Counted from the first letter of the stretch, positions 15,764 through 23,438 are shown. The stretch is 29,820 nt of DNA from JBEINZ01 sp040377825 (GCA_040377825.1 JBEINZ010000010.1:1-29820); one strand, 5' to 3'. Notes: generated by a model from the letters alone, not told the origin. Program-made: numbers and translations.

Positions 15764-16876
15764 TCAGGCCGCGAGGCCGGCGAGCATCTTGCGCAGCTGT
15801 TTGGTGGCCGGGGTCACGATCGCGACGAAGTAGGCTTCGCGCAGCCGGCGCTGGCATCGATGGGACCCGACATAGCCGCGCGCGCCGCAATGCAGCATGG
15901 CGTGGTGCGCCGCTTTCACCGACGCTTCGCCGCCGTCGAGGCGCGCCTGGATCACGCGTCGCCAATAACCGACATCGGTCTCGTAGGGTGTCTTGGCCAG
16001 TTCAAAGACCTCGGCCTCGAGCGCGGCCAGCTCTTCGGCGATATCTTCCGGTTGCACGTCGAGATAGGCATTGATGTGGCCGAGGCTCGGGCGCACCTCC
16101 TCCATCATCCTCACGCAGTCGCGCACCATGCCGATGGCCATGCCCGTCTGCAGGAGAACGAAGCCGGCGCGGATCTTTTGAATGTAGGGCCCGGCTGGAT
16201 CCGCGAGCACCATGTCGTCGGATAGGAAAAGCTCCCGGATCTGAATTGCATAGGTGCCGGTGCCGTCCATCGCGAGGAACGGCTCGCAAGGCTTCAGCGT
16301 CACGGCCGGGTCGGCGCAGTCGATGAGCGCCATCACCGCATGCCCGGCCGAGCCTTCCACTTCGAAAATCGTGCCGAAAACGTGATCCGGCCCCAGGTTC
16401 GAAACCCACGGCAGTACCCCGCGCACGGTATAGCCACCCTCGACGCGCCGGCCTTTCAGTTTGAAGGACTCGATACCGAAGAAGGTCTTCATCGGGTTGG
16501 AGAGCCCGGTTCCGCCGAGTTGCCGGCCCGAGGCGACCGCCTCCAGATAGCGGCCGCGCAGCGTCTCATTGGGGCTGTTCAGGACGTACCAAACCAAGGT
16601 GTTCTGACACCAAGCCATGAAGCCGGTCGAAAGGCAGGTCTCCGACAGGATCGCCATGCTCTCGATGGCCCGGCCAAGCTCGGGTACGGGCGCGACATGC
16701 GCGCTCCAGGCTCCGGTGAGACCGAGCAACTGCAGAAACTGCTTCGGATAGAAGCCTTTGTCGATGGCCTCGACGTGGCCGGACAGTTCGCCGATCGCTC
16801 GATGCCTCACGGCCGCGAGCATGGCGTCCGATCCATGAGCTGAAGGCGATGCAACAACAGTATCGACGACAGGCAT
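15764..16876 (-). CDS. acyl-CoA dehydrogenase-like flavoprotein
   Basis: A 370-residue protein of the acyl-CoA dehydrogenase superfamily. It has the alpha N-domain, a middle beta-domain with GGTGLSNPMKTFFGIE (flavin/substrate loop) and FLAMDGTGTYAIQIREL, and a C-terminal helical bundle including GARGYVGSH. The usual catalytic Glu position of true acyl-CoA dehydrogenases is not evident. The family also contains flavin-dependent monooxygenases and sulfur-compound desulfurases (DszC/SfnB-like), so an oxidation of a small sulfur or nitrogen compound is possible. The start at 16876 has AAGGGGA nine bases upstream. It lies between osmC and the rhodanese in the TetR-linked cluster. Confidence 0.8.
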   Translation of the reverse strand: MPVVDTVVASPSAHGSDAMLAAVRHRAIGELSGHVEAIDKGFYPKQFLQLLGLTGAWSAHVAPVPELGRAIESMAILSETCLSTGFMAWCQNTLVWYVLNSPNETLRGRYLEAVASGRQLGGTGLSNPMKTFFGIESFKLKGRRVEGGYTVRGVLPWVSNLGPDHVFGTIFEVEGSAGHAVMALIDCADPAVTLKPCEPFLAMDGTGTYAIQIRELFLSDDMVLADPAGPYIQKIRAGFVLLQTGMAIGMVRDCVRMMEEVRPSLGHINAYLDVQPEDIAEELAALEAEVFELAKTPYETDVGYWRRVIQARLDGGEASVKAAHHAMLHCGARGYVGSHRCQRRLREAYFVAIVTPATKQLRKMLAGLAA

Positions 16877-16918
16877 GACGGACGGTCCCCTTAAGCTTTG
16901 GATCGCTTGCCAATGATC

Positions 16919-16943
16919 GTCCGGGCCTTGACGCGGCCCGGAC
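16919..16943 (-). repeat. intergenic hairpin between osmC and the flavoprotein gene
   Basis: GTCCGGGCC (16919-16927) pairs perfectly with GGCCCGGAC (16935-16943) around a 7-nt loop. There is no T-run on the transcribed strand, so it is more likely an mRNA-stabilising or attenuating stem than a full terminator. Confidence 0.55.
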
Positions 16944-16955
16944 GCATGCTTTGCC

Positions 16956-17501
16956 CTAGGCGAGGCCGACAGCAAGATTGACAGGGCGGGTAAAGGTGTT
17001 AGCGACCGGTGACCACTTGGTCACGTGGGCGATCAGCGCGTCGATTTCCGCCACGGCGATGTCGTCGCACTCCATTGTCACTTTGATACGCACGTCGGTG
17101 AAGCCAACCGGCTTGTCGCTGGTATCGCCCGTGCCCCAAACGGCCGTGATGTTCAGGTCGCCCTCAAGCTCGAGTTCGAGGACGCGCACGGTCCAGCCGC
17201 GATGCACGGCATTGGCGTGCAGGCCAACGGCAAGGCATGAGCCGAGCGCGGCGAGCGAGGCCTCGGATGGGTTCGGCGCAGTGTCGTCGCCGAGAAGCGC
17301 CGGCGGTTCGTCCACGATGTAAGGCGGCAGATTGCGGATGTAGTTGGCGTGCCGAAACTTGCCCTCGGCCACGGTCTTGCACTTCAAGGTCTTGATGACC
17401 TTCGGATTGGCCTTGCCGTTGGCAATCAGCGTTTCGAGGCCAGACTTGTCGATGGGTGCGAGACAGCCGGTGAGGACGGTATTAGGGACCACGGTATTCA
17501 T
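16956..17501 (-). CDS. OsmC-family protein
   Basis: A 181-residue OsmC/Ohr-fold protein. These use two cysteines to reduce organic hydroperoxides or handle reactive sulfur. Cys89 in LGSCLAVGLHANA and Cys145 in VTMECDD are spaced as in the family. The N-terminal 35 residues are longer than in short OsmC proteins. The ATG at 17501 is preceded by AAAGGAG five bases upstream; the frame is open back to 17573 but that stretch holds the operator. It is the first gene of the leftward cluster and is divergent from the TetR gene, whose operator at 17551-17564 sits about 50 bp upstream. Confidence 0.88.
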   Translation of the reverse strand: MNTVVPNTVLTGCLAPIDKSGLETLIANGKANPKVIKTLKCKTVAEGKFRHANYIRNLPPYIVDEPPALLGDDTAPNPSEASLAALGSCLAVGLHANAVHRGWTVRVLELELEGDLNITAVWGTGDTSDKPVGFTDVRIKVTMECDDIAVAEIDALIAHVTKWSPVANTFTRPVNLAVGLA

Positions 17502-17550
17502 GCGTTTCTCCTTTGAAGCGCTTCGGCCGGTTCTTGCGTCGGCCTTAAAA

Positions 17551-17564
17551 ACAGACCGGTCTGT
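17551..17564. promoter_or_regulatory. TetR-type operator O1 (perfect 14-bp palindrome)
   Basis: ACAGACCGGTCTGT is an exact palindrome located 50 bp upstream of osmC and about 190 bp upstream of the likely tetR start. Its core AGAC..GTCT recurs at 17673-17684. Together they are the expected binding sites of the adjacent TetR protein. Confidence 0.75.
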
Positions 17565-17672
17565 CTTATGCATGCCGTATGCCAGAACCTAGGTCCGCCA
17601 TGGCCCGGGTTTTCGCCGCACCAGCCGTTGTGGGTCTGTCGAATGTTGAGGCAGGGTTGCTCGAAAATCAGC

Positions 17673-17684
17673 CAGACTGGTCTG
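17673..17684. promoter_or_regulatory. TetR-type operator O2
   Basis: CAGACTGGTCTG carries the same AGAC/GTCT arms as O1, with one central mismatch to perfect symmetry. The flanking TGTC/GTCTG-like bases are similar. Centre-to-centre distance from O1 is 121 bp. It lies 35-70 bp before the candidate tetR starts, so it could serve autoregulation. Confidence 0.65.
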
Positions 17685-17752
17685 TCTGCATGCTGTTGCC
17701 CAATCATCAGGCAGGGAGTATGGGTGGTGGCCTGACGATCGGAAATTCCATC

Positions 17753-18400
17753 ATGAGTCTCGATCAATACGAGCCCTCGTTCGCCATTTCGCCGCCGCCC
17801 AACTTTGCGCGGTCGCCCGACTTTGCGCGGCCGCCGCGCGAGCGCTTGATCGAGGCGGCATCCCGTCTGTTCTGCCGTTACGGCATCAATTCGGTCGGGG
17901 TCGATGCCGTGGTTACCGAGGCCGGGACCGCCAAAGCCACGCTTTACAAGACCTTCGGGTCGAAGGACGCCTTGGTCGCGATCGTTTTGGAGCGGGAGGG
18001 GATCGCCTGGCGGAATTGGTTCCTCGGAGGGCTCGACGCCGGTGACGCCGCTCCCATCGATCGCCTCCGCCGGATCTTTCCGCTTTTGGCGGCATGGTTC
18101 GCCGAAGAACGCTTTTACGGGTGCCCGTTCATCAACGCCATCGGCGAGAATGACAAGCATGACGACCGCCTCAGGTCGATTGCGCTTGCCCATAAGTTGG
18201 TCGTGCTTGGCCGTATCGGTGAGATCGCCGAGGAAGCCGGCGCGGAAGATCCACGCCGCTTTGCCCATCAGATCGGCCTCCTGATCGACGGCGCCATCGT
18301 TGCCGCGATGGTCACCCGCGATCCGTGCGTCGCCGACCTTGCCGCCGCCATGGCCGAGACCGTCTTCCACGATCTGGAGCGTCGCGCCGAGGCGGCTTAA
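17753..18400 (+). CDS. TetR/AcrR-family transcriptional regulator
   Basis: A 215-residue repressor. The N-terminal TetR helix-turn-helix reads RERLIEAASRLFCRYGINSVGVDAV then AGTAKATLYKTFGSKDALV (about residues 30-75), a textbook match, followed by an all-helical ligand domain. The frame is open back to 17579, but that would place O2 inside the gene. An ATG at 17720 (16 codons more) is the other candidate. It is divergent from osmC and probably controls both directions through O1 and O2. The N-terminus has a small duplication, NFARSPDFARPP, from an 18-bp tandem repeat (17802-17837). The inducer is unknown. Confidence 0.88.
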   Translation: MSLDQYEPSFAISPPPNFARSPDFARPPRERLIEAASRLFCRYGINSVGVDAVVTEAGTAKATLYKTFGSKDALVAIVLEREGIAWRNWFLGGLDAGDAAPIDRLRRIFPLLAAWFAEERFYGCPFINAIGENDKHDDRLRSIALAHKLVVLGRIGEIAEEAGAEDPRRFAHQIGLLIDGAIVAAMVTRDPCVADLAAAMAETVFHDLERRAEAA

Positions 18401-18440
18401 AGGGTCGCTCCTGGCGGTTGTGACCGCTTTGACGGAGCCT

Positions 18441-19066
18441 TCAGCAGATCGGATCCCAACGTCCATCCGACCGGCGTCGCAAGAGCGGCGTGGCAATGGC
18501 GCCGACAACCCTGGACTCGATCGACGGATCCAACTGGGCCAGCGTCGGCCGCCATCGTTGTCCTTGCAGCATGCCGGCGCTAAGCATGGCGATCGACCGT
18601 ACGCCGGCGAGTTCGAGAGGCCGCAAAGCGGACGTCATCGACGATCCGGTGCTGATCACGTCGTCAATCACGCCGACGTGCCGAACGGTCAGCAATGGGA
18701 TCATGCGCGGGTCGATATAGAGACGCTTGACCTGCCCGGCACTCGTGATTGAATTCAGCGGTTGCGACAGCGCATCATCATACCAAAACTTGCGCGATGT
18801 GCCGAACGGCACCATGCGGGCATGACCCAGCCGACGGGCGACGTTGATCGCGAATGGTATGCCAAGCGTTGGGAGGCCCACGATGACATCAGGCTCAAAC
18901 TTTCGGGCTTGGTCGGTCAGGGCTGCGGCGAGCGCATCTTCGACCGCGAAACTCGCTTGGTTTACGATCAACGACGCGATCCCCGTCTGGCCGTCGCCAG
19001 GCAGGACCCGGATCGGTAAGGCGAGTTTCCGCCCGTTGAGTCAAGCGGGACACTAGAATTCGCCAT
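18441..19066 (-). pseudogene. PRPP-binding phosphoribosyltransferase, frameshifted near the start
   Basis: A type I phosphoribosyltransferase-like protein of about 208 residues. The PRPP loop is VGVIDDVISTGSSM, and the family block LIVNQASFAVEDALA with DVIVGLPTLGIPFA precedes it. The uninterrupted frame begins only at a TTG (18971). However, the sequence upstream of it still reads as protein (RKLALPIRVLPGDGQTGIAS) with no start before a TGA. The neighbouring frame supplies an ATG at 19066 giving MANSSVPLDSTG, which joins that segment if one base is missing near 19031. It may act on purine or pyrimidine bases, fitting the scavenging genes next door. Decay or a sequencing error cannot be separated here. 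Confidence 0.75.
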
Positions 19067-19173
19067 ACCCATTGGCCGGTTGCGGATTAACGGCGAACGG
19101 AGGGTCGAAGGTTTGCCAATAGTCTTGGGACTTTCGTGCTAACATGTCGAACTCCCTAATGTTTGGATTTTTT

Positions 19174-19187
19174 GTTCAATAATGAAC
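19174..19187. promoter_or_regulatory. inverted repeat upstream of the M20 gene
   Basis: GTTCA-ATAA-TGAAC, with perfect 5-bp arms, lies in an AT-rich stretch about 50 bp upstream of the candidate -35 box. This is where an activator or repressor of the amidohydrolase gene would bind. No regulator gene is assigned. Confidence 0.4.
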
Positions 19188-19234
19188 GCAGCGCAGAGGC
19201 AAAAGGAAAATCTGAAAAATACTAAAGAAAAATA

Positions 19235-19264
19235 TTGGCATTGCTCTCTGTATTTAACTATTAC
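19235..19264 (+). promoter_or_regulatory. candidate promoter of the M20 amidohydrolase gene
   Basis: TTGGCA (19235-19240) and TATTAC (19259-19264) are separated by 18 bp inside a clearly AT-rich segment. A leader of about 30 nt would reach the ribosome site GGGAGGGG before the ATG at 19302. Confidence 0.45.
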
Positions 19265-19301
19265 ACAAGGATCGGCTGATTAACGGGAGGGGAACGAAGC
19301 C

Positions 19302-20519
19302 ATGTCGGACAATAATAGTACAAAGGCAACCCTTAGCTCCGCTCGGCTCGAGGATCTGATCCAGCTGAGGCGCGATCTCCATGCCCATCCCGAACTCGGT
19401 TTCGAGGAGGTCCGCACTGGCCGGATCGTCGCGGATAGATTGTTGAAACTCGGGCTCGATGTGCAGGTCGGGCTTGGCAAAACGGGCGTGGTCGGCACGT
19501 TGCGGGCGGGCGATGGCACCCGCCGCGTCGGACTGCGCGCGGACATGGACGCCCTCGCCATGCCCGAAACCGTCGAGAACCGCGCCTATCGGTCGACCGT
19601 CCCGGGAGCCATGCATGCCTGCGGTCATGATGGGCATACGGTCATGCTGCTCGGCGCGGCCGAGGTCTTATCGAGCACACGTGATTTCTCCGGCATGGTG
19701 CATTTCATCTTTCAGCCGGCCGAGGAAGGGCGCGGCGGCGCGCGCGCCATGATCGAAGACGGGTTTTTCGAGCGCTATCCGCTCGATGCCGTCTACGCAC
19801 TGCACAACATGCCGGGGCTGGCGACCGATCAAATCGCGGTCGCGGAAGGCCCGCAGCTCGCCTCCTCCGACCGATGGACGGTCACCTTTCGCGGCATCGG
19901 CACGCATGGCGCAAAGCCGCATCTCGGACGCGACGCCGTAACGGCGGCCGGCCACTTCTTGACATCGCTCCACACCATCGTCGCGCGACGCGTCGATCCG
20001 CTGGAACCGGCCGTGGTCAGCGCCTGTGCCATTTTGGGCGGCGATTTCAACGCGCTCAACGTGATCCCCGACGACGTGCGCCTTGGCGGAACGGCAAGGG
20101 CCTATTCGGCCATCGTGCGCGATCAATTGGAGGGCGAACTGCGCGCGCTTGCCGAGGGAACGGCGGGGCTTTTCGGCATCGCCTGCGACTTCGCGTTTTT
20201 CCGCCAGATTCCGCCGGTCATCAATGATCCCCGCGCGACCGCGACGGCGCTGCGGGCAGCGCGAGGCGCGACCGGGTTCGATCGCGTGTTGACGGCCTTC
20301 GCGCCATCCACCGCCGGCGACGATTTCGCTTTTTTCGCCGAGCGGGCGCCGGGATGCTATGCGTGGCTCGGCAACGGCCCGGCCGAAGCCGGCGCGCTCC
20401 ATCACAACGGCCGCTACGATTTCAACGACGCCGCGATTGCGACCGGCATCGCCTATTGGACCAATCTTGTGCGCGCCGAACTCGGTCCGCCGGTCACCCC
20501 CGCATCAAACCCGTCATAA
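19302..20519 (+). CDS. M20-family amidohydrolase (hippurate hydrolase / aminoacylase type)
   Basis: A 405-residue cytosolic metallo-amidohydrolase of the M20D group that hydrolyses N-acyl amino acids or similar amides. Metal ligands are seen in MHACGHDGH (Cys107, His109), PAEEG (Glu141/142), ALHN (His168) and the C-terminal LHHNGRYDFND. RRDLHAHPELGFEE near residue 23 and LRADMDALAMPE at 78-89 are family hallmarks. The length is normal. It overlaps the convergent nucleoside hydrolase gene by 26 bp at the 3' end. The neighbouring purine genes suggest a nitrogen-scavenging role, but the substrate is open. Confidence 0.9.
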   Translation: MSDNNSTKATLSSARLEDLIQLRRDLHAHPELGFEEVRTGRIVADRLLKLGLDVQVGLGKTGVVGTLRAGDGTRRVGLRADMDALAMPETVENRAYRSTVPGAMHACGHDGHTVMLLGAAEVLSSTRDFSGMVHFIFQPAEEGRGGARAMIEDGFFERYPLDAVYALHNMPGLATDQIAVAEGPQLASSDRWTVTFRGIGTHGAKPHLGRDAVTAAGHFLTSLHTIVARRVDPLEPAVVSACAILGGDFNALNVIPDDVRLGGTARAYSAIVRDQLEGELRALAEGTAGLFGIACDFAFFRQIPPVINDPRATATALRAARGATGFDRVLTAFAPSTAGDDFAFFAERAPGCYAWLGNGPAEAGALHHNGRYDFNDAAIATGIAYWTNLVRAELGPPVTPASNPS

Positions 20520-21420
20520 GCGCCTGAAGGGCGGCCGGGCCGTCTACCCCGGTCGCGACTTCGATCGCGGGTCCCTCCGGCGCGATGGTCATGGAGCCCG
20601 CGTTTGGCGGGCTCGACGCATCGACCTCAAAGGCGAGGCGTTCGGTGGAAAAGAGATCGGGGTGGAGCGCCGCCAGCATGACGCAGGGGTCGTGCAGCGG
20701 CCGGCTTTCGGCGATCTTGGATTGCGCGGCCGTTGCCTGGAAATAGGCCTCGATCAGGTCGGCCGACGCAATGGCGGCCGGACGGCCGCTTTCTCGCAGC
20801 CGGGCGGTATCGTCCCGGGTCGCACGGACCTTACGCGTCACGTCGAGTGGGATCAGCGTCGTCGGCAGTCCGGCGGAAAACACGATCGCCGCGGCCTCCG
20901 GATCGGTCGCGATGTTGAATTCCGCGCGCGGACCGACATTGCCGGGCTCGCGCACGGCGCCGCCCATGGCGATCAAGCGCCCGATACGTCGCGCGGAGTC
21001 GGGCCGCGTGGTGATCAGCCGAGCGATGTTGGTGAGCGGGCCGAGCGCCAGGATATCCACCTCGCCCGGCATCGAATCGAGCGTATCGGCCAAGAAAGTC
21101 ACGGCATCGCCAGCGGTCGGCGCGGCCATCGGGTCCGGCATCGCGACGCCGCCGAGGCCGTCATGGCCGTGGATATCCGCGCTCGGCGAGACGTCCCGCA
21201 GCAATGGCTTAGCGGCGCCGGCGATCACGGGAATGTCGGCGCGGCCCATGAGGGCAAGCAAGCCGAGCGCGTTTCGCGTGGTCGTGCGGATGCCGATATT
21301 GCCGGCGACTGTGGTGAGACCCTTGATCGCGAAGGCCGGCTCGCTGAGCGCATGGAGAATGGCGACGGCATCGTCGATGCCCGGATCCGTATCGATGATA
21401 ATGGCGCGCGGCGCGGGCAT
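20494..21420 (-). CDS. inosine/uridine-type nucleoside hydrolase
   Basis: A 308-residue calcium-dependent nucleoside N-ribohydrolase that releases a free base and ribose. The diagnostic N-terminal metal motif is IIIDTDPGIDDAVAI (Asp10, Asp12, Asp16, Asp17). DILALGPLTNIA supports the fold, as does the C-terminal HDPCVMLAALHP, which carries the last metal Asp and the catalytic-type His. GAGG lies six bases before the ATG. It is divergent from the adenine deaminase gene (131 bp apart). The likely job is feeding purine bases to the deaminases here. Base preference cannot be read directly. Confidence 0.92.
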   Translation of the reverse strand: MPAPRAIIIDTDPGIDDAVAILHALSEPAFAIKGLTTVAGNIGIRTTTRNALGLLALMGRADIPVIAGAAKPLLRDVSPSADIHGHDGLGGVAMPDPMAAPTAGDAVTFLADTLDSMPGEVDILALGPLTNIARLITTRPDSARRIGRLIAMGGAVREPGNVGPRAEFNIATDPEAAAIVFSAGLPTTLIPLDVTRKVRATRDDTARLRESGRPAAIASADLIEAYFQATAAQSKIAESRPLHDPCVMLAALHPDLFSTERLAFEVDASSPPNAGSMTIAPEGPAIEVATGVDGPAALQALMTGLMRG

Positions 21421-21453
21421 GCGGAACCTCGTTGCAGGTTAGACTTAAGCCTG

Positions 21454-21481
21454 GAGCAATTCCACTGATCGGGAAATGCTC
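21454..21481. repeat. rhizobial-type intergenic palindrome
   Basis: GAGCAATTCC (21454-21463) and GGAAATGCTC (21472-21481) form a stem with one mismatch around ACTGATCG. It resembles the GAGCATTTTCCGATCAG palindromes often seen between genes in Rhizobiales. It lies between the divergent nucleoside hydrolase and adenine deaminase genes, where it might affect either promoter. Confidence 0.5.
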
Positions 21482-21551
21482 TGGCGCGTGGCCGGAAACT
21501 GGTGTGATCTGAGCCGGCACGCCCACCCCACTCAAAGCCGAAGTCCACCCG

Positions 21552-23429
21552 ATGACAAGCGATCTTCCCAAGGACCTGATCCTCAACGCCGCCGACGAGG
21601 TGGCGCTTCGCCAGGACCTCGTGCTGGTCGCCCTCGGCAAGCGACCCGCGGACCGGATCCTGCGCGTCGCGCGGATGCTGGACGTCGGCACGCGAACCTG
21701 GATCGAGGATGCCGAAATCGTCATCCGCGGGCGGCGCATCGCGCATGTCGGCCCGCGTGGGAGTTTTGCCGGTACGGCCGAGGAGATCGTGGAGCGGATT
21801 GATTTCTCCGCTGTCCCCGGCTTCGGCGAGGTGCACAAGCATATCGAGAGTTCGCATCTCACGCCCGAATACGAGGCGGCACTGGTGATCCCGCGCGGCA
21901 ATACCTGGACTTGCGAGGCGAGCCATGAATTTTCCAACGTCGACGGGCCGCACAATCTAGATTTCTGGCTGACGGCGCGCCGCGCGGGCTCGCCGATGAA
22001 GATCTTCCCGCTGCCCGGCTCCGCCGTGCCGCCGACCGGATATGAGTGGGGCGGCGGCTGGTTCGGGCAGGACGAGCAGGCCGGCTTTCTCGATGCGAGC
22101 CTGATGGTGGCCGGGCTTGACGAAGTCATGGATTGGCCGGCCGTCTGGAACTCGGAGAATCCATCTCATGCCCGCCTCTGGGGCATGATCGAGGCGACCT
22201 TCGCCAAACGGGGCGTGGTGGAGGGGCACGGCGCGGGCTTGCGCGACCGCGCCTCGATCAGCGCCTTCGCCGCGGCCGGGCTGTCATCCGATCACGAGGC
22301 GTGGACGGCGGACGAGGCCTGGCTCAAGCTGCAGGCTGGCATTTTCCTGGAGATCCGGCCGCATTCGATGCCGGACATCCTTAAGGGCCTGATGGCGCGC
22401 GGCCTTGCCGACTGGAGCCAAGTGGCCTTCGCGACCGACGATCGCAGCGCCTCGGACACGCTTCGAATCGGCGCGACGGATCACAATGTGCGTCTTGCGA
22501 TCGAAAGCGGTCTTGCGCCCGAAATCGCCATCCAATGCGTCACGATCAATCCGGCGCGCCACATGCGGCTGACGCCCTATATCGGAAGCCTCGCGCCGGG
22601 CCGCTTCGCCGATATCGTCCTCCTCGACGATGTCGCGTCGGTATCGATAGCCGAAGTATGGGCGGACGGACGACAAGCGTCGGACGGAAAGCGCTACATC
22701 GGCCCGCTGCCGGCTATCGATTGGCCGGCCTGGGCAACGCATACCGTGAAGATCGATCGCGAGATCAAGGCATCGGACTTTCAAATCGCCGCGCCAGCCG
22801 CCGCGTCGACCGCCAAGGCCGCGCTCATCAGACCATTCCATTGGGCGGATGATTTTCTTCAAACCGAACTACCCGTCGTCGATGGGCTGGTCGAGCGCGC
22901 GCCGGAACGCAACATCACGAAATTCGCCATCGTCGATCGCTATTCAGGTCGCGGTCTCGTGTCGCGCATGTTCTGGCTCGGTTGCGGACCGCGGACGGAG
23001 AATACCGCCGTCGGCTGCACCGTCGCGCATGACCAGCACAATATCTGGGTCGTCGGATCATCGGATGCGGCCATGGCGCTGGTCGTCGAACGGATCAAGG
23101 CGAACCAAGGCGGCTGGGCGCTGGCGACCGGCGGGGCGATCGTCGCCGATGTCGCCTACGAAGTCGGCGGCCTGATGACCCATCGGCCTGCCGAACAGCT
23201 CGATGCCGACATGGATCGGCTTTACACCGAGGCGGCCAAAATCGACTGGCTCTATGAGCCGACCTACTCGCCGCGCTGGTTTCCCGGCTTTCCCGAGCGG
23301 CTGCAATTCGCCACGCTAACCTGCGCGCCCTGGCGCTGGGTTCTGGTCGCGCCGACGGACGCCGTGCCCGAGGGCTTTGTCAACGTGGCCACCGGCGCGA
23401 GCCATCCGGTCGTTTGGCCGATCGACTGA
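21552..23429 (+). CDS. adenine deaminase-family amidohydrolase (COG1001)
   Basis: A 625-residue binuclear-metal amidohydrolase. The HxH ligands are in VPGFGEVHKHIESSH (His95, His97). IPRGNTWTCEASHEFSNVDG corresponds to the usual PHGTTxxxxDPHEIANV block. VEGHGAGL (His226), SSDHEA (His248) and FATDD (Asp296) complete the site. The extra C-terminal domain (about 430-625) is typical of adenine deaminases. The first block differs from the common PGFIDxHxHIESS, which suggests a divergent subgroup, so adenine may not be the only substrate; N6-methyladenine is one alternative within COG1001. It would release ammonia and hypoxanthine. It is convergent with the aminohydrolase gene, 9 bp apart. Confidence 0.87.
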   Translation: MTSDLPKDLILNAADEVALRQDLVLVALGKRPADRILRVARMLDVGTRTWIEDAEIVIRGRRIAHVGPRGSFAGTAEEIVERIDFSAVPGFGEVHKHIESSHLTPEYEAALVIPRGNTWTCEASHEFSNVDGPHNLDFWLTARRAGSPMKIFPLPGSAVPPTGYEWGGGWFGQDEQAGFLDASLMVAGLDEVMDWPAVWNSENPSHARLWGMIEATFAKRGVVEGHGAGLRDRASISAFAAAGLSSDHEAWTADEAWLKLQAGIFLEIRPHSMPDILKGLMARGLADWSQVAFATDDRSASDTLRIGATDHNVRLAIESGLAPEIAIQCVTINPARHMRLTPYIGSLAPGRFADIVLLDDVASVSIAEVWADGRQASDGKRYIGPLPAIDWPAWATHTVKIDREIKASDFQIAAPAAASTAKAALIRPFHWADDFLQTELPVVDGLVERAPERNITKFAIVDRYSGRGLVSRMFWLGCGPRTENTAVGCTVAHDQHNIWVVGSSDAAMALVVERIKANQGGWALATGGAIVADVAYEVGGLMTHRPAEQLDADMDRLYTEAAKIDWLYEPTYSPRWFPGFPERLQFATLTCAPWRWVLVAPTDAVPEGFVNVATGASHPVVWPID

Positions 23430-23438
23430 TAAGCCGCC

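Noticed and set aside
17498..18508. 336-codon minus-strand open frame
   Set aside because: It is antisense to the TetR gene and runs through both operators; the TetR frame has a clear HTH domain.
20359..21468. 369-codon plus-strand open frame
   Set aside because: It is antisense to the nucleoside hydrolase, which has a full DTDPGIDD motif.
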